DNA from: JAGXLC01 sp046545815
GTDB taxonomy: Bacteria > Bacteroidota > Bacteroidia > Bacteroidales > UBA12077
Direction of reading: 5' to 3'
Length of the DNA: 7,146 nt
NCBI GenBank assembly: GCA_046545815.1
Contig: JBKGZA010000170.1
Coordinates: 1 to 7,146 of the forward strand
In this document: positions 4,234 through 7,146 of the stretch, one piece after another
Numbering within the stretch: position 1 is the first letter of the stretch
How the letters are laid out: each line of letters begins with the position of its first letter
Notes under the pieces: model-generated
Told to the model about the DNA's origin: nothing
Seen by the model: only the letters and a program-made list of their open reading frames with translations
The model's database searches: none
Made by a program: the position numbers and the translations under genes

Positions 4234-6948
4234 TCAAGCTCCGGTTGATGCCGATTTATAAGGCATAACCTTTACAGGACCTAACAGCCCGGAAGGTTTT
4301 AATTCCCAATCCGAGGCATTATATTCCTCGTAATCGTGACTGACAAAGTTGATGTCATAAAATTTCTTCCATTCAACATCCCGTGAATCCAGATCGCGGA
4401 TACGATTGGCCGAAAGGTTGGTCACTTCAATGGAAAGCTCATTTTCACCGGTTTTTATATGATCCGTTACATCGATCCGGAACGGATGGGCCACCAATAC
4501 TCCTGCCGGCTGACCGTTAACCCATATTCTGGCGCTTTCCCGGACATCCCCAAGGTCCAGAATCCAGTGATCGCTATTTGTATCGGGTATTTCGACACGG
4601 ATTTTATACCGTGCGGCTCCGGCAAAGCGGGCAGCGTCTTCGTCTCCAAGCTGGGTCCAGCATTTCAGTGTATCAGTGGTAAAACCCTCCGGCAGAACCG
4701 GGCCGCCTTCCACAAAATCTACCTTCCAGGTTCCTCTAACCGGTATATCCTTCTCTATTGGCTTTAAAACCGGCCAGCTTTCCCCTTCAACCTTTTCCTG
4801 ATGATAAACCCGCAAAATACGGGATTCACCAGACTCGATCTGAAGATACACTTCGGGCTGTCCTGCATTTTTCCGAACAGGGACAATACCAGTCTGCCCG
4901 TTCATGGGATCCATCAATACGGCAGATTTACAGGACGACCCCAGGCCTGTCCATCCATCCACTTTTTCGGCTGTTTGATTGGAAATAAAATAGGATATGC
5001 AGGCTTCCTGTTTCCGGCGAATGAATCTCAAACCTGTATCTGCCATTGGTTCCCTGTCAATATCTGTCATGGCTAACAAATGTTCCAGTTGATCACTGAG
5101 AATGACTTGTCCGGAGCCAACCTGCGCAACACCTTTTGAATCGAAGGATAATCCTTCCTGCAAACTCATCAGCTTTTGCCTCCGGTCCTGGTGTTCATAC
5201 CATCCGGGAACATCTTCCGGTAGCTGCTTCCACACGAGTACAGTGGCTCCTTTTTCTGCCAGATCAACCAAATGACGGAAAGTGGAATGCTTCATGCAGG
5301 TGGCAGCGGGAATCAAAAGGGTAGCATACGATAAGTCACCTTCTGTAATTAGGGATCCCTGAGTAAAGCTGGTCTTTTCCAGTTGATCGTCGGAAAGAAA
5401 ATCAAAAGTATAGCCACTCCGAATCATCCAGTGAGCGGCCTCTCCACAGTCGGTTCCCTCTATCCATTCGGTATGATGTACCGGAAAACGCAATTCCTCA
5501 TCCCCGTCTCCCATCCACAGGTCGTATAGGGGCCAATACAAAAGCACATCATTATAAGGGCGGCCGCTTTGAAGCTCACTCTGGCAACGGGTAATATAGG
5601 CATTCAGCACCGGAATGTCCCTGAAGATGGAGTTACGGTAATTGGCCTGTGTGGAGGCATAGAACAGCCATCCCGGCCAGGCTGTATCTTCAGGAGCATA
5701 GCATATACCGTGATAATAGATACCATTGATCCCGTTTATAAACAGGTTATCTGCTTCTGCTTTGATGTGGGAAAGGGCGGTGTGGTAATGGTTGCGCAGC
5801 CAGGTAAAACTCTCCGAGATGATCACATTTTTCCCTGTTACATGTCCCGCAGAGGAGGCAAATTGGTTGATCAGATCAATCTTTCCTTCATACCTGCACC
5901 ATTTGGGATCGCGGCGATACCCGGAAATATCAAACTTATTGGCTCCAAATATTTCAGTCTCCGGAAATTGGGCAGCTCCATACATATCCAGCAGATTGGC
6001 AGGTGCTCCATGGGCCTGCATGCGCAATCCGCTCCCATAATTTTCCGCCCAGCCAACAATATCTCTGACACGATCAATCAACAGGTCTGAAAGCGTTTCG
6101 CGGTAATCGCATATGACACGCCTTACTTTTTCGGTTTCACCTTCACCTCCAAGTGCTTCTGCATAATCTTCCGGTTTGTATCCCCTCAGCTTTCTGAAAG
6201 CCTCCGGCATTTCCGGACACCAGTTACCCGGGTTCTCAAATGAGTCATAGTAAAAAGCGCGGGGGGAATGTCCCTCCCCTGCTTTAAATTTCTTTTCAAA
6301 CCAGTTCAGATGATGATTTAGCGCTGCCGGTGAATAGGGATTAAAACATAATCCCTTGCCTCCCGGACCAGCCCGCTTGACTTCTGCTGAAAGCTTTTCT
6401 GCCTGAATCCCGCCCTCTTTCACGGAAAACGACTGCTCTCCGTACTGCCTGGTAACATGGGGTCCTCCCCACCGCCATCCTGAAGAAGGTGTCAGATCGA
6501 TATTCATATTCAGCCTTTCGGCCTCTTTCAAAGCATGGTTAAACATTTCGAACCATTTGGGTGAGAAGAAATCAATGAAATTTTCTTCTTCTCCTTTAAC
6601 ACCGTAAATACCTATGACTCCCATGTTACCCCAGCCTGCCCTGTGATAGGTTTCAAGGTTCCAGGTAAGGTCTTTTTTGGTCACCGCACTTCCGGGCCAC
6701 CACCAATAGGCACCGGGTTTTGACTCCGGACTTACTTCAAGCCATCCAAGTGGACCACCGGACTTCCCGGATCTTATGAAAGCATCCGGCAGCGTCCATT
6801 CCGGAGTAGTTGTTAAATCAATCGGTTTCTCTGAATAATATTTTCTTTTCCCCTGTTTGATACCCTTCATGCTGCAGAGGGGTAACGCTGCAATGCTCAG
6901 CGAGGAAAGGGATAACATCTGAAAAAACCGGCGGCGTGATATTTTCAT
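4234..6948 (-). CDS. Tat-exported GH106-type alpha-L-rhamnosidase
   Basis: This is a 904-aa exported enzyme resembling family GH106 (Glyco_hydro_106), which releases terminal alpha-L-rhamnose from pectic and other rhamnosides by an inverting, calcium-dependent mechanism. The N-terminus SRRRFF (4-9) followed by a mild hydrophobic stretch fits a twin-arginine signal; Cys25 lacks a normal lipobox. Family landmarks follow: YWWWPGSAVT (81-90), the barrel strand and loop DLTPSSGWRWGGP (151-163), RAFYYDSFE (230-238), and ISESFTW (377-383). Glu238 and Glu379 are the likely catalytic or metal-site carboxylates, by analogy rather than alignment. The C-terminal part (about 736-896) is a galactose-binding-like beta sandwich with WILDLGDV (795-802), ARIWVNG (806-812) and NELSIEVTNLSANR (836-849). 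The length is normal for the family, and no frameshift is visible. The start is the only ATG that keeps the Tat motif. It may be cotranscribed with the partial gene upstream (124 bp gap), and its partner on the opposite strand is GH28, suggesting rhamnogalacturonan as substrate. Confidence 0.88.
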   Translation of the reverse strand: MKISRRRFFQMLSLSSLSIAALPLCSMKGIKQGKRKYYSEKPIDLTTTPEWTLPDAFIRSGKSGGPLGWLEVSPESKPGAYWWWPGSAVTKKDLTWNLETYHRAGWGNMGVIGIYGVKGEEENFIDFFSPKWFEMFNHALKEAERLNMNIDLTPSSGWRWGGPHVTRQYGEQSFSVKEGGIQAEKLSAEVKRAGPGGKGLCFNPYSPAALNHHLNWFEKKFKAGEGHSPRAFYYDSFENPGNWCPEMPEAFRKLRGYKPEDYAEALGGEGETEKVRRVICDYRETLSDLLIDRVRDIVGWAENYGSGLRMQAHGAPANLLDMYGAAQFPETEIFGANKFDISGYRRDPKWCRYEGKIDLINQFASSAGHVTGKNVIISESFTWLRNHYHTALSHIKAEADNLFINGINGIYYHGICYAPEDTAWPGWLFYASTQANYRNSIFRDIPVLNAYITRCQSELQSGRPYNDVLLYWPLYDLWMGDGDEELRFPVHHTEWIEGTDCGEAAHWMIRSGYTFDFLSDDQLEKTSFTQGSLITEGDLSYATLLIPAATCMKHSTFRHLVDLAEKGATVLVWKQLPEDVPGWYEHQDRRQKLMSLQEGLSFDSKGVAQVGSGQVILSDQLEHLLAMTDIDREPMADTGLRFIRRKQEACISYFISNQTAEKVDGWTGLGSSCKSAVLMDPMNGQTGIVPVRKNAGQPEVYLQIESGESRILRVYHQEKVEGESWPVLKPIEKDIPVRGTWKVDFVEGGPVLPEGFTTDTLKCWTQLGDEDAARFAGAARYKIRVEIPDTNSDHWILDLGDVRESARIWVNGQPAGVLVAHPFRIDVTDHIKTGENELSIEVTNLSANRIRDLDSRDVEWKKFYDINFVSHDYEEYNASDWELKPSGLLGPVKVMPYKSASTGA

Positions 6949-7031
6949 AACAATATAAATTTTTTAGACAAGAATCATTGCTTAATCTGATGGCATAGTA
7001 TAATCGGATAATCTATCAATAATACGGATAT

Positions 7032-7052
7032 ATTTGACATGACAATTTGACA
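7032..7052. repeat. Direct repeat ATTTGACA upstream of GH106
   Basis: ATTTGACA occurs at 7032-7039 and again at 7045-7052, with a further TGACA between them (7040-7044). It lies about 85-105 bases upstream of the rhamnosidase start. It could be an operator for a repeat-binding regulator, but short AT-rich repeats arise readily by chance. No convincing -33/-7 promoter was found in this gap. Confidence 0.35.
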
Positions 7053-7072
7053 ATAATTCATTTCTCCAGATT

Positions 7073-7144
7073 TTATTCATTATCCAGTCCAACCTTTCCC
7101 TGATCCTGATACAGCTCATTCAGTTCCTCCCAGCGGGCTTTCAT
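7073..7144 (-). CDS. C-terminal end of an unknown gene, cut by right edge
   Basis: On the minus strand the frame reads MKARWEELNELYQDQGKVG and then LDNE before a TAA at 7073-7075. Twenty-three codons lie within the window, and the Met at 7142-7144 is probably internal. The first half is a charged, amphipathic helix; such tails end many secreted hydrolases and sulfatases, but too little is present to name the protein. It runs in the same direction as GH106, which begins 124 bp further on, so the two may form an operon. The low-GC gap after its stop contrasts with the coding sequence, which supports a real gene end here. Confidence 0.55.
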   Translation of the reverse strand: MKARWEELNELYQDQGKVGLDNE

Positions 7145-7146
7145 TT

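Noticed and set aside
5569..6090. 173-codon plus-strand frame inside GH106
   Set aside because: It overlaps the well-supported rhamnosidase on the other strand and shows no family features or start signals.

Overview
The window looks like part of a Bacteroidota genome, probably a free-living polysaccharide degrader. Three things suggest this: two exported pectin-type glycoside hydrolases, promoter-like sequences of the Bacteroidota type (TTG or TTTG, about 20 bp, then TAnnTTT) with no clear Shine-Dalgarno sequence before the starts, and short intergenic TTGGCAG-type repeats that I associate with this phylum. No rRNA, tRNA, CRISPR array or intact transposase gene is visible. The lineage call is inference, since no phylogenetic marker is present.

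Layout, left to right. Bases 2-148 hold about seven degenerate copies of an exactly 21-bp unit, cut by the left edge; they may be the end of a mobile element with phased protein-binding sites, or the 3' end of a repeat-protein gene. A hairpin terminator (207-247) follows, then a minus-strand gene for an uncharacterised 240-aa, apparently helical, cytosolic protein (258-980) with its own candidate promoter (1026-1057). Bases 981-1846 hold no confident gene, but contain two long inverted repeats (1270-1350 and 1505-1582) and a doubtful small membrane ORF on the minus strand.

The second half is a convergent pair of carbohydrate-active genes. On the plus strand is a secreted GH28 (polygalacturonase/rhamnogalacturonase superfamily) protein of 549 aa (1847-3496). 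It is followed by simple repeats and a gene remnant (about 3600-3866). A palindrome/hairpin region (3865-4016) separates it from a 904-aa GH106-type alpha-L-rhamnosidase with a Tat-like signal on the minus strand (4234-6948). The C-terminal 23 codons of another minus-strand gene enter at the right edge (7073-7144) and may share a transcript with the rhamnosidase.

Read together, GH28 and GH106 point to breakdown of a rhamnose- and galacturonate-containing polymer such as rhamnogalacturonan: GH28 would cut galacturonate linkages and GH106 would release terminal alpha-L-rhamnose. No SusC/SusD, lyase or regulator gene lies in the window, so membership of a full polysaccharide utilization locus is inferred, not seen. 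The most unusual points are the 21-bp repeat array, the Tyr in place of the usual catalytic-site His of GH28, and the perfect 21-bp inverted repeat at 1505-1582. I see no clear evidence of a wholly new biological system.
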